Source of the DNA: Blautia sp.
Lineage (GTDB): Bacteria; Bacillota; Clostridia; Lachnospirales; Lachnospiraceae
DNA length: 64,000 bases
Assembly (NCBI GenBank): GCA_017515325.1
Contig: JAFWGA010000018.1
Coordinates: forward strand, 1-64,000
Reading direction: 5' to 3'
Each line of letters begins with the position of its first letter. Positions within the stretch are counted from its first letter, which is position 1. Positions 35,254 to 44,363 of the stretch are shown here, in pieces. A model generated the notes under the pieces. It did not search any database, was not told where the DNA came from, and worked only from the letters and a program-made list of their open reading frames with translations. Position numbers and translations under genes: made by a program.

Positions 35254-37302
35254 TTATGAATCCTGGCTTTTTTCTTTGGAAGAAATGTCTCCCAGGACTG
35301 TCACGTCTGCCGATTCCAGATCAATACGGATGGCAGGAACAATACTGCAATCCTTGCAGGTAACAGGAATACCACGGTTATAGATATGACCCATCTCGCC
35401 CACATAAACCACATTTGCAGCCGTATAACCGTTTGAGCGCAGGATCCAGAAGCCGTTTCCTTTGCTTTCCGGCAGGTCGGATTTCCATGCTCCTTTGCTC
35501 TGTGCGTATGCCGTTGGGATAAAGCGCTTCGCCAGATCGGCAAGGGCATCGTTCATCTGAAAACCATAAGCTTCAGCAGCGGGAGAACTGAATATTTCAT
35601 CTTCGGAAAGAAGGAATACCCGGTCAAAGGTCTGTGTTCCACAGAAAGTTCCGAAATAGTGATTTTTGGCATTGGGAAGGGCTTCTGTCAGGATGGCCTT
35701 TTGTTCTTCCTCTGTAAAGGCGGTGTGGTAGAAACCGTCTTTTTCTGAGGAAAAATCCGTACCCGCAAGGTTTTCGCCCGCTTCCAGGCTGTTCAGCCAG
35801 CTTCGAACGGCAGAGTCTTTCCAATTGACATCCATTAGATCGGAATGGTAGGAGAAACAGTCAAGCGCTTTTTCGGAAAGAAGAAGAGCCGTCCCATCCT
35901 TTACCTCCAGAACACGCCATACGACAGGATCATACCGAAAGTATCTGTCGTTCAGCCGACGATAGGCAATTGTGTTTACCCTTGTTTCGTCTTTATCCCA
36001 ATCTGCCTGCTGCAGCAATTCCCACAGGACTGGATCCACCTCCTGGCCGTCTGCCTCATTCCGGCTGTCTCCCAGGATTTCTGTCTGTGGATATGTTCCA
36101 AAACTGACCCTTGACCAGGTAACATTTTTTCCCCCGGGCAGAGCTTCATCTTCTGTGATCACCGGATTATGACAGTCGACGGGAAGTGATTCATCTGCTT
36201 CATCACGGAGGATATCTCTGGATGAAACCTCACCCGCATAGGAATAATCAGCTTTTTCCAGATCAATACAGATGGCCGGAAGAAGACCGGCGTCGTCACA
36301 TGTTACCAGGGTCCCACGGCTGTAAATATATCCAAAATCACAGATATAGGTTATATTACCTGGGGTGGAGCCGCTGGTTCGCATAAACCAGAAAGAATTT
36401 CCTTTATAGGCAGCTACCGGAGACCACCAGGTTCCCCGGCATTTCGCGTACATGGTTGAAGAAAACCTTTTGGCAGGATCGTCGTAGCCATGGCCGGCGT
36501 AAAAGCCATACTCCACTGCAGCCGCGTCGGCGAAGACCTCTTCATTGGACAGAAGGAAGACTTTATCAATGGTATCTGCTCCGCTGTCAGTTCCATAGTC
36601 TTGATTGTCAGGCGTAATGCAGGTTATGGGAACCATAGATTTCTGTTCTTCATCGGTAAACGCGCGATCTAAAAAGCCATTTCCGGTATAGTCCATGCCA
36701 TCCGCATTTTGATCCTGCCCGTATCCATTCAGCCAGCTGCGCAGGGTACAGGTATCCCAGGCGACCGATCTGTCTGTCAGATTAAAAGGGGCACAGTCCA
36801 GAACCCGGTCGGCCAGGAGAAGCGCTTTTCCTTCTTTCATGGACAGAACTCTCCAACGGAGTGGCTCTTCCAGGAAATAGTGCCAGTCTTCCGGATCCTC
36901 CCATCTGTAATGCTGCTCTCTGTCGGCGGCAGCAGTAACCGCACTGTTACTGTTGATCCGAACATAATTTTTGCCTTCCAGCGTAACGGTGTCATGATTC
37001 CAGTCCGCCTCAGATAATAAGCGGAATAATCTGTTATCTGTAATAATATCTCCCTCTCGAATGGCATAATCATCAACAGCGTTCCATTCGTCTGTCACGA
37101 TCTCTGCGGCCGGATAAGCCCCAAAATACAGACAACTCCAGATCGTTTCCTGGCCGGTAGACATTTCTTCATTTTCGATTATTTCAGGCAGATGCAGATA
37201 TTCTGTCTCCTGCTTTGCCATTGCTCCTGCCCATGACCAGCTTCCTGAAGAGAGTACCGTCAGACAGGTACACAGCAAAATACAGCCTTTTTTGATTTTC
37301 AT
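35254..37302 (-). CDS. secreted protein with two DUF6273-like domains
   Basis: This 682-residue protein has a signal peptide (MKIKKGCILLCTCLTVLSSG, cleavage near residue 26). Two similar halves cover about residues 50-365 and 395-670. Paired motifs are CTLRSWLNG / SAVRSWLNS, AFTDEEQKSM / AFTEEEQKAI, DKVFLLSNEEVF / DRVFLLSEDEIF and AKRFSSTMYA / AKRFIPTAYA. This matches the DUF6273 type found in surface proteins of gut Firmicutes; the function is unknown. There is no cell-wall anchor motif. It is a single gene with its own promoter region (37303-37436). Confidence 0.8.
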   Translation of the reverse strand: MKIKKGCILLCTCLTVLSSGSWSWAGAMAKQETEYLHLPEIIENEEMSTGQETIWSCLYFGAYPAAEIVTDEWNAVDDYAIREGDIITDNRLFRLLSEADWNHDTVTLEGKNYVRINSNSAVTAAADREQHYRWEDPEDWHYFLEEPLRWRVLSMKEGKALLLADRVLDCAPFNLTDRSVAWDTCTLRSWLNGYGQDQNADGMDYTGNGFLDRAFTDEEQKSMVPITCITPDNQDYGTDSGADTIDKVFLLSNEEVFADAAAVEYGFYAGHGYDDPAKRFSSTMYAKCRGTWWSPVAAYKGNSFWFMRTSGSTPGNITYICDFGYIYSRGTLVTCDDAGLLPAICIDLEKADYSYAGEVSSRDILRDEADESLPVDCHNPVITEDEALPGGKNVTWSRVSFGTYPQTEILGDSRNEADGQEVDPVLWELLQQADWDKDETRVNTIAYRRLNDRYFRYDPVVWRVLEVKDGTALLLSEKALDCFSYHSDLMDVNWKDSAVRSWLNSLEAGENLAGTDFSSEKDGFYHTAFTEEEQKAILTEALPNAKNHYFGTFCGTQTFDRVFLLSEDEIFSSPAAEAYGFQMNDALADLAKRFIPTAYAQSKGAWKSDLPESKGNGFWILRSNGYTAANVVYVGEMGHIYNRGIPVTCKDCSIVPAIRIDLESADVTVLGDISSKEKSQDS

Positions 37303-37436
37303 AGATATTCCTTTCCCGCAAACTATACAGGACCCTGGTGCAAAAATGATTCCTGGATGATTTCGCGCATGCGATCTCGCCTCCTGGGGTCCATACCGCC
37401 GGAATCCTTTCTTGTGGATCGTGAATCATGAAAATG

Positions 37437-37469
37437 CCCCGGCAGGAATTGAAAACAACTCTGCCGGGG
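37437..37469 (-). terminator. terminator of the ula operon
   Basis: CCCCGGCAG (37437-37445) pairs with CTGCCGGGG (37461-37469). Read on the minus strand it is followed by CATTTTCAT. It lies 45 bp after the last gene of the ula operon. Confidence 0.75.
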
Positions 37470-37514
37470 TATTATCATATCGGTATTAAACAGTATCGCA
37501 GCGTCTTTTGATAT

Positions 37515-38216
37515 TTATTTGCCAGGCTGTCCGTAATAGGCATTAGCGCCATGCTTACGATAGTAGTGCTTATCCTGCAGACACTGAGGAGCAGGCTGTA
37601 CTCTGGGGTTGATCAGCTCGCAGCGAGCCGCCATCTTTGCGCATTCCTCGACAACAACAGCGTTATGGACAGCATTATGGGCATCTTTTCCCCAGGTAAA
37701 GGGGCCGTGATTTTTGCAGAGGGTGCCGGGAAGAGCCTCATAATCCAGCCCGTTCTCCTTGTAATGGTTCGCGATAAGGATTCCTGTATTCAGCTCATAG
37801 GCTTCCTCAATCTCTTCGGGAGAAAGGTTCCTGACACAGGGAATCTCGCCATAGAAATAATCGGCGTGGGTGGTGCCATAGCAGGGGATGCCTCTTCCGG
37901 CCTGAGCCCAGCTGGTGGCCCAGGGAGAATGCGTATGGACAACGCCGCCGATCTTGGGGAATTCACGGTAGAGAATCCTGTGGGTCTCAGTGTCGGAAGA
38001 AGGATTATAGTCACCCTCCACTACCTTGCCGTCCAGGTCAACAACCACCATGCTCTCCGGGGTGAGGCTGTCATATTCCACGCCGCTGGGCTTGATGACA
38101 AAAAGACCGCTTTCCCTGTCAATGGCACTGACATTGCCCCAGGTAAAGGTAACCAGTTGATACTTCGGAAGCAGCATATTTGCCTCATACACTTCTTTTT
38201 TCAGCTGTTCTAACAT
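37515..38216 (-). CDS. araD: L-ribulose-5-phosphate 4-epimerase (AraD/UlaF)
   Basis: This class-II-aldolase-fold enzyme converts L-ribulose 5-phosphate to D-xylulose 5-phosphate with a divalent zinc or manganese ion. The 233-residue product has [25 protein letters not shown], the metal His pair in [14 protein letters not shown], and a further His in [10 protein letters not shown]. It is the last gene of the ascorbate operon, where it serves as UlaF. It would equally finish arabinose breakdown, which fits the AbfA operon nearby; AraD and UlaF cannot be told apart by sequence alone. Confidence 0.94.
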   Translation of the reverse strand: MLEQLKKEVYEANMLLPKYQLVTFTWGNVSAIDRESGLFVIKPSGVEYDSLTPESMVVVDLDGKVVEGDYNPSSDTETHRILYREFPKIGGVVHTHSPWATSWAQAGRGIPCYGTTHADYFYGEIPCVRNLSPEEIEEAYELNTGILIANHYKENGLDYEALPGTLCKNHGPFTWGKDAHNAVHNAVVVEECAKMAARCELINPRVQPAPQCLQDKHYYRKHGANAYYGQPGK

Positions 38217-38352
38217 ATAGATTTTCCTCCTCCTAAATGGTTAGACCTGTGCGCATACGATAAGACTTCTGCGCTGCCAAACAGATATGGTAGATTAATT
38301 GTACAATATTCTGCAAAAAAAACAATAGCCTTTTAATCGTTTTAGGCGTCTC

Positions 38353-39171
38353 CTACAAAACCTGTGACAAAATGCTGATTCCAGCCAATAATCCGCTGAC
38401 AGCCAGAAAAGCCCCCACGCCAGCCATAAAAGGCCTGGCGTTCTTTTCCGACACAATCCCGCTGGCAGGATCGACATAAAGCTTCATGGTATCCCCCACC
38501 TGGAAAGCCTTCTCCTGGCTGGCATTGATCTTGCAGCGCCGTCTGTTCTCCCTTCCTTCCCACTCATAGCTGACGATAGGATAGTAGGTAAAACGGGATC
38601 CTCTCAGGATCTTCGTTTCCTTCGAAATCTGGCGGCTGTAGATATCCACCACTTTGGCATCAATGGGCATGAGATGCCGCTTATTCACGGAAATAAAGTG
38701 GAAAACCATTGACAGGCCGGCACCGATCAGGATCATGCTCAGGCAGGCCATAGCCATAATTTCGTTTCCCCGGTTCTGCTCCAGGGCAAGAAGAATGAGC
38801 AGAGCACCGCCCAGCATAAAAACCACTGGATGGAATACAGGCTCCTCCTCACCGTCTACCAGGGCAGCCTTGCCTTCGCTGTCGGTATAGACCTTCACCA
38901 TCTGGGAGAGGGAATATTCGGTAGGCGATTTGATGTTTTTTCTGATCCGGCGTCCGCTGTCGGCTTCCGTGTATTCCACCAGAATATCGTAGAAATTGTA
39001 GATCTCCCGATCCTTTTTATCCTTTTTCACGATATGGCTGCAGTCGATGACCTTGGCTTTGCAATATGCTCCAGGCCGCCTGGCCTTGAGCCAGTCGCGG
39101 ACCTGGCCGGATCCCACCAGAAATATGAGTATGCCTGGCAGATACAATAATAATTGTGAAAAATCGGTCAT
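38353..39171 (-). CDS. DUF3592-type membrane protein in the ula operon
   Basis: This 272-residue protein has hydrophobic segments at about residues 5-22, 118-132, 138-162 and 250-270. Two similar soluble segments follow the helices: AKVIDCSHIVKKDKKDRE...YTDSEGKAALV and AKVVDIYSRQISKETKIL...YVDPASGIVSE. These are the repeated beta-units typical of DUF3592. The function of the family is unknown. It is unusual to find it between the regulator and the epimerase of an ascorbate operon; spacing to both neighbours (59 and 136 bp) allows co-transcription. Confidence 0.78.
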   Translation of the reverse strand: MTDFSQLLLYLPGILIFLVGSGQVRDWLKARRPGAYCKAKVIDCSHIVKKDKKDREIYNFYDILVEYTEADSGRRIRKNIKSPTEYSLSQMVKVYTDSEGKAALVDGEEEPVFHPVVFMLGGALLILLALEQNRGNEIMAMACLSMILIGAGLSMVFHFISVNKRHLMPIDAKVVDIYSRQISKETKILRGSRFTYYPIVSYEWEGRENRRRCKINASQEKAFQVGDTMKLYVDPASGIVSEKNARPFMAGVGAFLAVSGLLAGISILSQVL

Positions 39172-39230
39172 GGTATGATCCTTTCGATGTAACCGTTCAG
39201 TCAGTACCTCGCGACAGGGAGCGGGGTATT

Positions 39231-40013
39231 CTAATCCCGGATAGGCACGACGATGACCTGGATACCCAGGCTTCTGAGTGTATCTACGATTTCCGGATCA
39301 GCCAGCTCGTCCGTGATGAGTGTGCTGGGATAATCGTAGATGCAGCTGCCGTAGGATGAAATCTGGTTGGAACGTTTCTGAAGCTTGGTGTGATCGGCCA
39401 GAATATAAAGGCCTTTGGTGGTCCGGCTGATCATGGCCTCGTTGATCCCTATTTCAGTCGGAACATCGTAGCGGAATTCTCCATCGTCATAGACCGCTGC
39501 ACAGCCGATGAAGGTTTTATCCGCTGTCATCTCCAGAAGATGACGCATGACACTGTCTCCGATCAGAATATATCCCCTTATTTCGCCACCCGTGAGCCGG
39601 ATCCGGACTCCGCTGGCATAGTTTTTTCCGATGACGTTCAGGTTGTTGGTGTGGACATTGACCTGTTTGTCCTTCACATAGTCCAGCAGATTCAGGGCAG
39701 TAATGCTTCCGTTGATGAAAAGGGTATCCCCATTGGCAACAAAGCGGGAGGCATAGGCGGAAATGCGGTCGCGGCAGATGGAAACCTCAGATTTATCATC
39801 GGTGGCAAGTTTGGCGTTTGCCAAGGAGACTGCGCCCCCATGAACACGGTATAAAAGACTCTTTTCACTTAAGGATTGCAGATCTCTTCTGACTGTCATC
39901 TCTGAAATGCCGAATTCCTGGGCGATCTCTTCAACGGTAGCTTCTCCGTTCTCCCGGACCATATTCAGGATATTCATATGCCTGTCGTGTATGCTTCTGC
40001 GATCATTTTTCAT
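39231..40013 (-). CDS. DeoR-family transcriptional regulator, probably of the ula genes
   Basis: The start is the ATG at 40013 (MKNDRRSIHDRH) because GAGGG lies eight bases upstream; a TTG at 40028 is in frame but overlaps that site. The 260-residue protein has an N-terminal helix-turn-helix (EEIAQEFGISEMTVRRDLQSL) and a C-terminal sugar-phosphate sensor domain (residues about 75-250). The family usually represses sugar operons and is released by a phosphorylated intermediate. In the same operon as PTS and epimerase genes it is the counterpart of UlaR. A dyad at 43923-43959 is a candidate site. Confidence 0.88.
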   Translation of the reverse strand: MKNDRRSIHDRHMNILNMVRENGEATVEEIAQEFGISEMTVRRDLQSLSEKSLLYRVHGGAVSLANAKLATDDKSEVSICRDRISAYASRFVANGDTLFINGSITALNLLDYVKDKQVNVHTNNLNVIGKNYASGVRIRLTGGEIRGYILIGDSVMRHLLEMTADKTFIGCAAVYDDGEFRYDVPTEIGINEAMISRTTKGLYILADHTKLQKRSNQISSYGSCIYDYPSTLITDELADPEIVDTLRSLGIQVIVVPIRD

Positions 40014-40049
40014 AACAAAAGCCCTCAAAAGGGGATAATAAATGGCATC

Positions 40050-40091
40050 AGCCCGGCGGCATTTAAGGACAAGCTTAAATACCGCCGAGCT
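40050..40091 (-). promoter_or_regulatory. 18-bp intercistronic RNA hairpin between ulaB and the regulator gene
   Basis: 40074-40091 and 40050-40067 pair along 18 positions with a 6-nt loop. On the minus-strand transcript the two non-Watson-Crick positions are G-U wobbles, while on the plus strand they would be A-C mismatches. The structure is therefore made for the operon's own RNA. No T-tract follows, so mRNA processing or stabilisation is more likely than termination. Confidence 0.6.
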
Positions 40092-40156
40092 TTTGGCCGG
40101 ATTTATTCTCCTGTATTGACAAAGTCACGTCTGGTTTAAGCGGTTTAAGGGCAGGA

Positions 40157-40453
40157 TCAATCCAGCAGGTCAGCCTCTTTCAAGGCTGCCTCGATTTCCT
40201 TGTCGGACATGACGTTCTTGAGAAGGATCAGGTTATCGACGCCCTCAAAGGTCTTGGCGAAGGTACGGGCACAGAAGACAAGATCATAGTTCCTGGCGGC
40301 CGTTTTTCCTTCGGAAACGGGGCAGTGGCGGATCTCGGCGGGTTTGATCCCATTGCGGGTCATAACCTTTTTGATCGCGTTTTCCATCATGAGGGAGGAG
40401 CCGGCTCCGTTGGCGCAGCATGCAAGAATTTTCTTTCCATCTAATTTAGCCAT
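40157..40453 (-). CDS. ulaB: PTS L-ascorbate transporter, EIIB component
   Basis: The start at 40453 (MAKLDGKKILACCANGAGSS) follows AAAGAGG; the frame continues upstream only through the structured repeat. The 98-residue EIIB protein has the phosphorylated Cys in the P-loop-like CCANGAGSS near residue 13. It passes phosphate from UlaC (EIIA) to ascorbate carried by UlaA (EIIC). It is separated from ulaA by about 187 bp holding two repeat elements. Confidence 0.9.
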   Translation of the reverse strand: MAKLDGKKILACCANGAGSSLMMENAIKKVMTRNGIKPAEIRHCPVSEGKTAARNYDLVFCARTFAKTFEGVDNLILLKNVMSDKEIEAALKEADLLD

Positions 40454-40485
40454 TTTTTTACCTCTTTCTTTTGAGTATTTGTATA

Positions 40486-40578
40486 GTAAACGAACAAAAT
40501 GCCTGCATTTTGATTCGTTTACTGCGCCGAATTTACGCCGCTGCAAGCGGCATGATTCCACAGTAAATTCGTGCGCAT
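40486..40578. repeat. structured palindromic repeat, copy 2
   Basis: This segment matches 30253-30344. The first hairpin pairs GTAAACGAA with TTCGTTTAC and extends with AAAATGC/GCATTTT. The second pairs TGCGCCGAATTTAC with GTAAATTCGTGCGCA (one bulged base) and encloses GCCGC/GCGGC. It lies between ulaA and ulaB, so it is transcribed within the operon, in the opposite orientation relative to transcription from copy 1. Confidence 0.75.
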
Positions 40579-40582
40579 ATTG

Positions 40583-40625
40583 TCACTACCCAGGTCGGCA
40601 GCCCACATATGCTGCGAGCTGCCCG
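40583..40625. repeat. short hairpin repeat, copy 1
   Basis: The segment around CAGGTCGGCAGCCCACAT at about 40592-40609 forms a GGCAGC/GCTGCC hairpin. It is closely similar to 56041-56080 (CAGGTCAGCAGCCCGCAT). It directly adjoins the larger structured repeat, in the ulaA-ulaB gap. Confidence 0.55.
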
Positions 40626-40639
40626 TGGGATAGGTACGA

Positions 40640-42127
40640 TTATTTATTCTTCTTGGCGGCGATATGCTCCAGATAAGCATCATAGTCTTCCGTGATCAGG
40701 AAGTAGCCCTTGGGATCCATGGCGTATTCGATCTGCGGGATGGCCAGAAGGACGACAACAACGATGGCGACACCAATGTAGCCCAGACTATGCATGATCC
40801 ATGTAAAGGCAGGCCATACGGTATCCCAGTCAAACATGCCGAGGTATCCGCCGTAATCTGCCAGACCTACCCAGCCTGCGATCAGAGCAGCGCCGAAGAC
40901 CTGGATCAGGCCGGAGAAGAAGGGGATGATCAGGCAGGCCTTCAGACCACCCTTTTCATTGGCTACCAGTCCGATGGTGGCATTGTCAAAGAAGACCGGA
41001 ACGAAACCGCAGATGATGATGGTCGGAGAACCGGTGAAGATCAGAATCAGGATAGCAATAATCTGTCCGACAAGACCGGCCAGGAAACCAAAGGTAACTG
41101 CGTTGGAATCGCCGAAACCAAAGCAGACGGCGCAGTCCACACCAGGAATGGAGGAGGGAAGCAGCTTGTCTGCGATACCCTGGAAGGAAGCGGTCAGCTC
41201 CGTAACGAAGGTACGGACACCGAGCTGCAGGATAGCCAGATAGACAGCGAAGTTAAGGGAGGTATTGAAGCAATAGAAAACAAAGTTTTCTGTTTCCTTG
41301 GTAGCTCCTGCTTCTACGAAGAAGGGCTTGCCGATGATGGCCATGATGGTACCGAAGAAGACGGTCATCAGGATGGCAGTACATACCATGTTTTCGTTAA
41401 AGATCGAGAAGAAGCCGGGCATTTCCAGCTCGCCAACCTTCTTCACCTTGCGCTTGCCGCCTCTGTCGCCAAAAAGCTTGTCAGCCAGGAAGTAGCCAAG
41501 ACGGATACCGAACATCTGCTGATGGGCAATGGCAAAGCCTGCGCCCTCGGAGAGCTCCTGCATAGGCTTGACGGTGAGGTTGGAACCTACTGCCCAGTAT
41601 GCGCCGAGGATAACAGCCATGACAGCCATGAGTGCCACATTGTTTTCCAGAAGGCCGGGAAGGGCAAACATGATCAGCCAGTAAGCGGTAGCCGCCTGCT
41701 GAACCTGAACGTGACCTGTGGTGAACAAGGTACGGCATTTGGTGATCTTATTGAAACGTACCAAAAGGATATTGACGATAAAGGCAATGAGCAGCAGGGT
41801 CATAGCCTGGGAGAAGCCCTTACCAAAGACTTCTTCGACACCGGCTGTGACAGCATTCTGTCCATAGTAGGGGTCGATGACGCAGGCGGTCAGGTTGAAG
41901 CGGTCTTTCAGACCGGCCAGGATGGGACGGAAGGTGCTGGTCAGTCCACCGGAACCGGCATTGAGGATCAGCATACCGATAATAGCCTTGAGGGTGCCGG
42001 CAAGAGTGTCATACCATTTCTTGCCCATCAGGCAGTAGCCAAGAAGGGTCAAAAAGCCTACCATGTAGGGCGCCTTCTGCAGGATATAGGTGGCAAAAAA
42101 GGTCCAGATTGCATTCAGTATAAACAT
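40640..42127 (-). CDS. ulaA: PTS L-ascorbate transporter, EIIC component
   Basis: This 495-residue polytopic protein of the SgaT/UlaA family has about eleven hydrophobic segments. Motifs include LTLLGYCLMGKKWYDTLAGT, GQNAVTAGVEEVFGKGFSQA, TTGHVQVQQAATAYW and CAVCFGFGDSNAVTFGFLAG. It carries L-ascorbate across the membrane with phosphorylation at C6. Homologues are about 460-490 residues. A long plus-strand open frame covering it is a shadow. It is the third gene of the operon. Confidence 0.93.
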   Translation of the reverse strand: MFILNAIWTFFATYILQKAPYMVGFLTLLGYCLMGKKWYDTLAGTLKAIIGMLILNAGSGGLTSTFRPILAGLKDRFNLTACVIDPYYGQNAVTAGVEEVFGKGFSQAMTLLLIAFIVNILLVRFNKITKCRTLFTTGHVQVQQAATAYWLIMFALPGLLENNVALMAVMAVILGAYWAVGSNLTVKPMQELSEGAGFAIAHQQMFGIRLGYFLADKLFGDRGGKRKVKKVGELEMPGFFSIFNENMVCTAILMTVFFGTIMAIIGKPFFVEAGATKETENFVFYCFNTSLNFAVYLAILQLGVRTFVTELTASFQGIADKLLPSSIPGVDCAVCFGFGDSNAVTFGFLAGLVGQIIAILILIFTGSPTIIICGFVPVFFDNATIGLVANEKGGLKACLIIPFFSGLIQVFGAALIAGWVGLADYGGYLGMFDWDTVWPAFTWIMHSLGYIGVAIVVVVLLAIPQIEYAMDPKGYFLITEDYDAYLEHIAAKKNK

Positions 42128-42202
42128 GTTTTCTCCTTTATCGACTTTTCAGATCGGTTTTTGTGACTGGTCAGGCATTTGTGACTGAACAGTCCCGGTT
42201 TT

Positions 42203-42685
42203 CTATTCTTCTTCACAGGGGAAATTTTTTTCTGCTTCCAGGATATCCTCCGGCGTCTCGGCCTTGGCCAGAGCGTCGATCAGGTCGTCGTTCATGAAGA
42301 TCTGGGCAAGCTGCTGGATGTTGCTCATATGCTCTTCCGGGTTGGTGGAGGAGAGGGTAAAGAATAGGTTGGCTTCCTTTCTTTCTCCGTCCTCATCGTC
42401 ACCGAAATAAATCAGGTTCTTGGAGACCATGAAACCGATGCCGGTCTTGTAGGCTCCTGTGGCGTTTTCCTGGGTATGGGGCATGGCAATATTGTGGTCG
42501 AATACCACATAGGGGCCGTACTTCTCGATGCAGGCGTTGATCTGCTCATAGAAATCAGGAGCAACGGTACCGTCCGCAACCAAAGATTCGGTGCTCAGCT
42601 TAACGGCTTCCTGCCAGGTGATGCCTTTTCCGTCAATAAATTTATAATGCTTCTTTTCCACTATCGTCTGCAGTACACTGGGCAT
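42203..42685 (-). CDS. ulaC: PTS EIIA component, ascorbate (fructose/mannitol EIIA fold)
   Basis: This 160-residue cytosolic EIIA has the phosphorylated His in NIAMPHTQENATGA near residue 70 and a FFTLSSTNPEEHMSNIQQLA segment typical of the mannitol/fructose/ascorbate IIA fold. The start follows AAAGGAGAG. It lies between ulaG and ulaA, completing a three-protein transporter (separate IIA, IIB, IIC). Confidence 0.9.
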   Translation of the reverse strand: MPSVLQTIVEKKHYKFIDGKGITWQEAVKLSTESLVADGTVAPDFYEQINACIEKYGPYVVFDHNIAMPHTQENATGAYKTGIGFMVSKNLIYFGDDEDGERKEANLFFTLSSTNPEEHMSNIQQLAQIFMNDDLIDALAKAETPEDILEAEKNFPCEEE

Positions 42686-42733
42686 AAAATGTGAAGCTCT
42701 CCTTTCTATATGGATCCGGAGCGGACACGGTTT

Positions 42734-43837
42734 TTACAGGCAGGAACGGAAGGGGATATTCTGCGGATGCTCGAAGCAATCCTCGAAGCCTCTTCTGTGA
42801 TGGTAGTAGATCTTATCCTTGTCCTGCGGATAGACATATTTGCCGCCGACCTGCCAGAAGAAGGGATGGAACTTGTATTCGTTCCTGTCCTTCTTGAAAT
42901 CGTAGAGGAGCTTGATCTCTTCGCAGTCAGCCTGGAAGTTTGTCCAGACATCCCAGTGGATGGGGATGACGACCTTGCACTGAAGATTTTCTGCCATACG
43001 GAGGACGTCGATGGAGGTCATCTTATCCTGCATGCCGATCGGATTCTCCCCGAAGGAGCCAAAGGCAACATCGATGTCATAATCCTTGCCGTGCTTTGCA
43101 AAATAGATGGAGAAATGGGAATCTCCGGAATGGTAGATATTTCCGCCGGGAGTCTTGAGGAGATAGTTGACAGCCTTTTCATCCATATCGGTGGGGCATT
43201 TGCCTGTCAGTTCTTCTCTGTCCGGGCCGGTGGAGTCGGTGGTGACGATGCAGGTACGGTCAAAGCTGTCCAGGCAGACGATTTCGATATCCTTGATCTT
43301 GATAACATCCCCTGGCTTAACGGTCTGGCAGCGCTCTTTCGGAACACCCCACTTTACCCATGTTTCGACAGATTTTTCCGGTCCGATAAAGGGGACAGGG
43401 ATCTCTTTGCCGTTCTCATCGGTGGTCGTCATGCCGCTGTTGATCACATGAGCTGCCCATTCCGCAGACATATGGTCCTGATGATAGTGGGTAGCCAGGA
43501 CAGCGTCAACCTGCTTGAAGGCAAAGGGGTCGATGACAAAGGGGACATTGCGCAGGTTTGGCTGCATCAGACGTCCGCCGCACATATTGGCCATCTGATG
43601 GCCGGGCTTCATCTGACCGTCGCCATGAGTACGCTTGCCGTTGCCGCACCAGAGATCGATGGTAATGTTGGCTCCGCCGGGGGTCTTGAACCAGATCCCG
43701 GTACAGCCAAGCCACCACATGGCAATATTGCCCGGCTGGACGACTTCGTTCTCGATGTCCTCTACCAGCCAGGTTCCCCACTCGGGGAATGTGCTCATGA
43801 TCCAGCTTTCCCTGGTCATTTCAGAAACTTTGCTCAT
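42734..43837 (-). CDS. ulaG: L-ascorbate-6-phosphate lactonase
   Basis: This metallo-beta-lactamase-fold enzyme opens the lactone of L-ascorbate 6-phosphate to 3-keto-L-gulonate 6-phosphate. The 367-residue product has the manganese-binding set [13 protein letters not shown], and [14 protein letters not shown] and [12 protein letters not shown] motifs as in E. coli UlaG (about 354 residues). It is the first gene of the minus-strand ula operon, following AAGGAGG; promoter at 43901-43929. Confidence 0.94.
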   Translation of the reverse strand: MSKVSEMTRESWIMSTFPEWGTWLVEDIENEVVQPGNIAMWWLGCTGIWFKTPGGANITIDLWCGNGKRTHGDGQMKPGHQMANMCGGRLMQPNLRNVPFVIDPFAFKQVDAVLATHYHQDHMSAEWAAHVINSGMTTTDENGKEIPVPFIGPEKSVETWVKWGVPKERCQTVKPGDVIKIKDIEIVCLDSFDRTCIVTTDSTGPDREELTGKCPTDMDEKAVNYLLKTPGGNIYHSGDSHFSIYFAKHGKDYDIDVAFGSFGENPIGMQDKMTSIDVLRMAENLQCKVVIPIHWDVWTNFQADCEEIKLLYDFKKDRNEYKFHPFFWQVGGKYVYPQDKDKIYYHHRRGFEDCFEHPQNIPFRSCL

Positions 43838-43900
43838 AGAAACCTCCTTATTTTAAGTAAGTATAATTATGCACGGTTCCTCCCGCGCTGTGATGCAGTA

Positions 43901-43929
43901 ACTATAGCCTACAGACCGGAAAAAATCAA
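43901..43929 (-). promoter_or_regulatory. sigma-A promoter of the ula operon
   Basis: On the minus strand TTGATT (43929-43924), a 17-nt spacer and TATAGT (43906-43901). The leader before ulaG would be about 55 nt. Confidence 0.6.
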
Positions 43930-43959
43930 ATTTTTTATGTTCGATTTTATGATTGATTT
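43923..43959. promoter_or_regulatory. candidate regulator operator overlapping the ula promoter
   Basis: AAATCAA (43923-43929) and TTGATTT (43953-43959) are perfect inverted repeats 23 nt apart, the first overlapping the -35 box. Position suits repression by the operon's DeoR-type regulator; this is inference. The remaining divergent gap (43838-44431, 594 bp) is AT-rich and holds the two promoters and the ulaE leader but no gene that can be supported. Confidence 0.4.
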
Positions 43960-44176
43960 CAATTTTTGCCTGCCTGCGGTAAAGACAGGATATTTCGATT
44001 GTGCAATTTTTTGGGGAAATAGGAGAAAAAATCGTCTTGTAAACCGGGATTATTTAAAATATAGAAATCGTTCTTCGTATTATTTCTTTTTCTAATTGAC
44101 AATAAGTCCAGATATCCCGGAAATATTCAGAAAAATACAAAGAAAAAAATTGGTAAATATTTCCAATCTTTCTCCC

Positions 44177-44205
44177 TTGAAATTCCGCATATCAACGCTT
44201 ATAAT
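44177..44205 (+). promoter_or_regulatory. sigma-A promoter of ulaE
   Basis: TTGAAA (44177-44182), a 17-nt spacer and TATAAT (44200-44205). The leader to ulaE is about 220 nt, long for a simple sugar gene. Confidence 0.7.
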
Positions 44206-44363
44206 CACTCTAACTTGGTATAGCGCATGAATAGATATCCCAGACAGGGAGGAAAGCGATTTTCTCTTTCTCTATATATGTTCATAAAATGTTCATATAA
44301 GGCACAAGAAGCTGGAAATAGTGATTGAATATTGTTTATCCTATTGATAACATTGTCGAGATA

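Noticed and set aside
40664-42166. A 500-codon open frame on the plus strand opposite ulaA
   Set aside because: It is the antisense of a clear EIIC gene and has a biased, Gln/Asp-rich composition without any motif; no promoter or ribosome binding site supports it.
42710-44095. A 461-codon plus-strand frame opposite ulaG
   Set aside because: It runs across ulaG and into the AT-rich promoter region; ulaG has the full metal-binding motif, so this is a shadow.
44250-44265. Catabolite-repression (cre) site in the ulaE leader
   Set aside because: The best match has at least three mismatches in the core positions, too weak to support.
44278-44328. A 16-codon frame in the ulaE leader as a possible leader peptide
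   Set aside because: No ribosome binding site at the right distance and no informative codon content.
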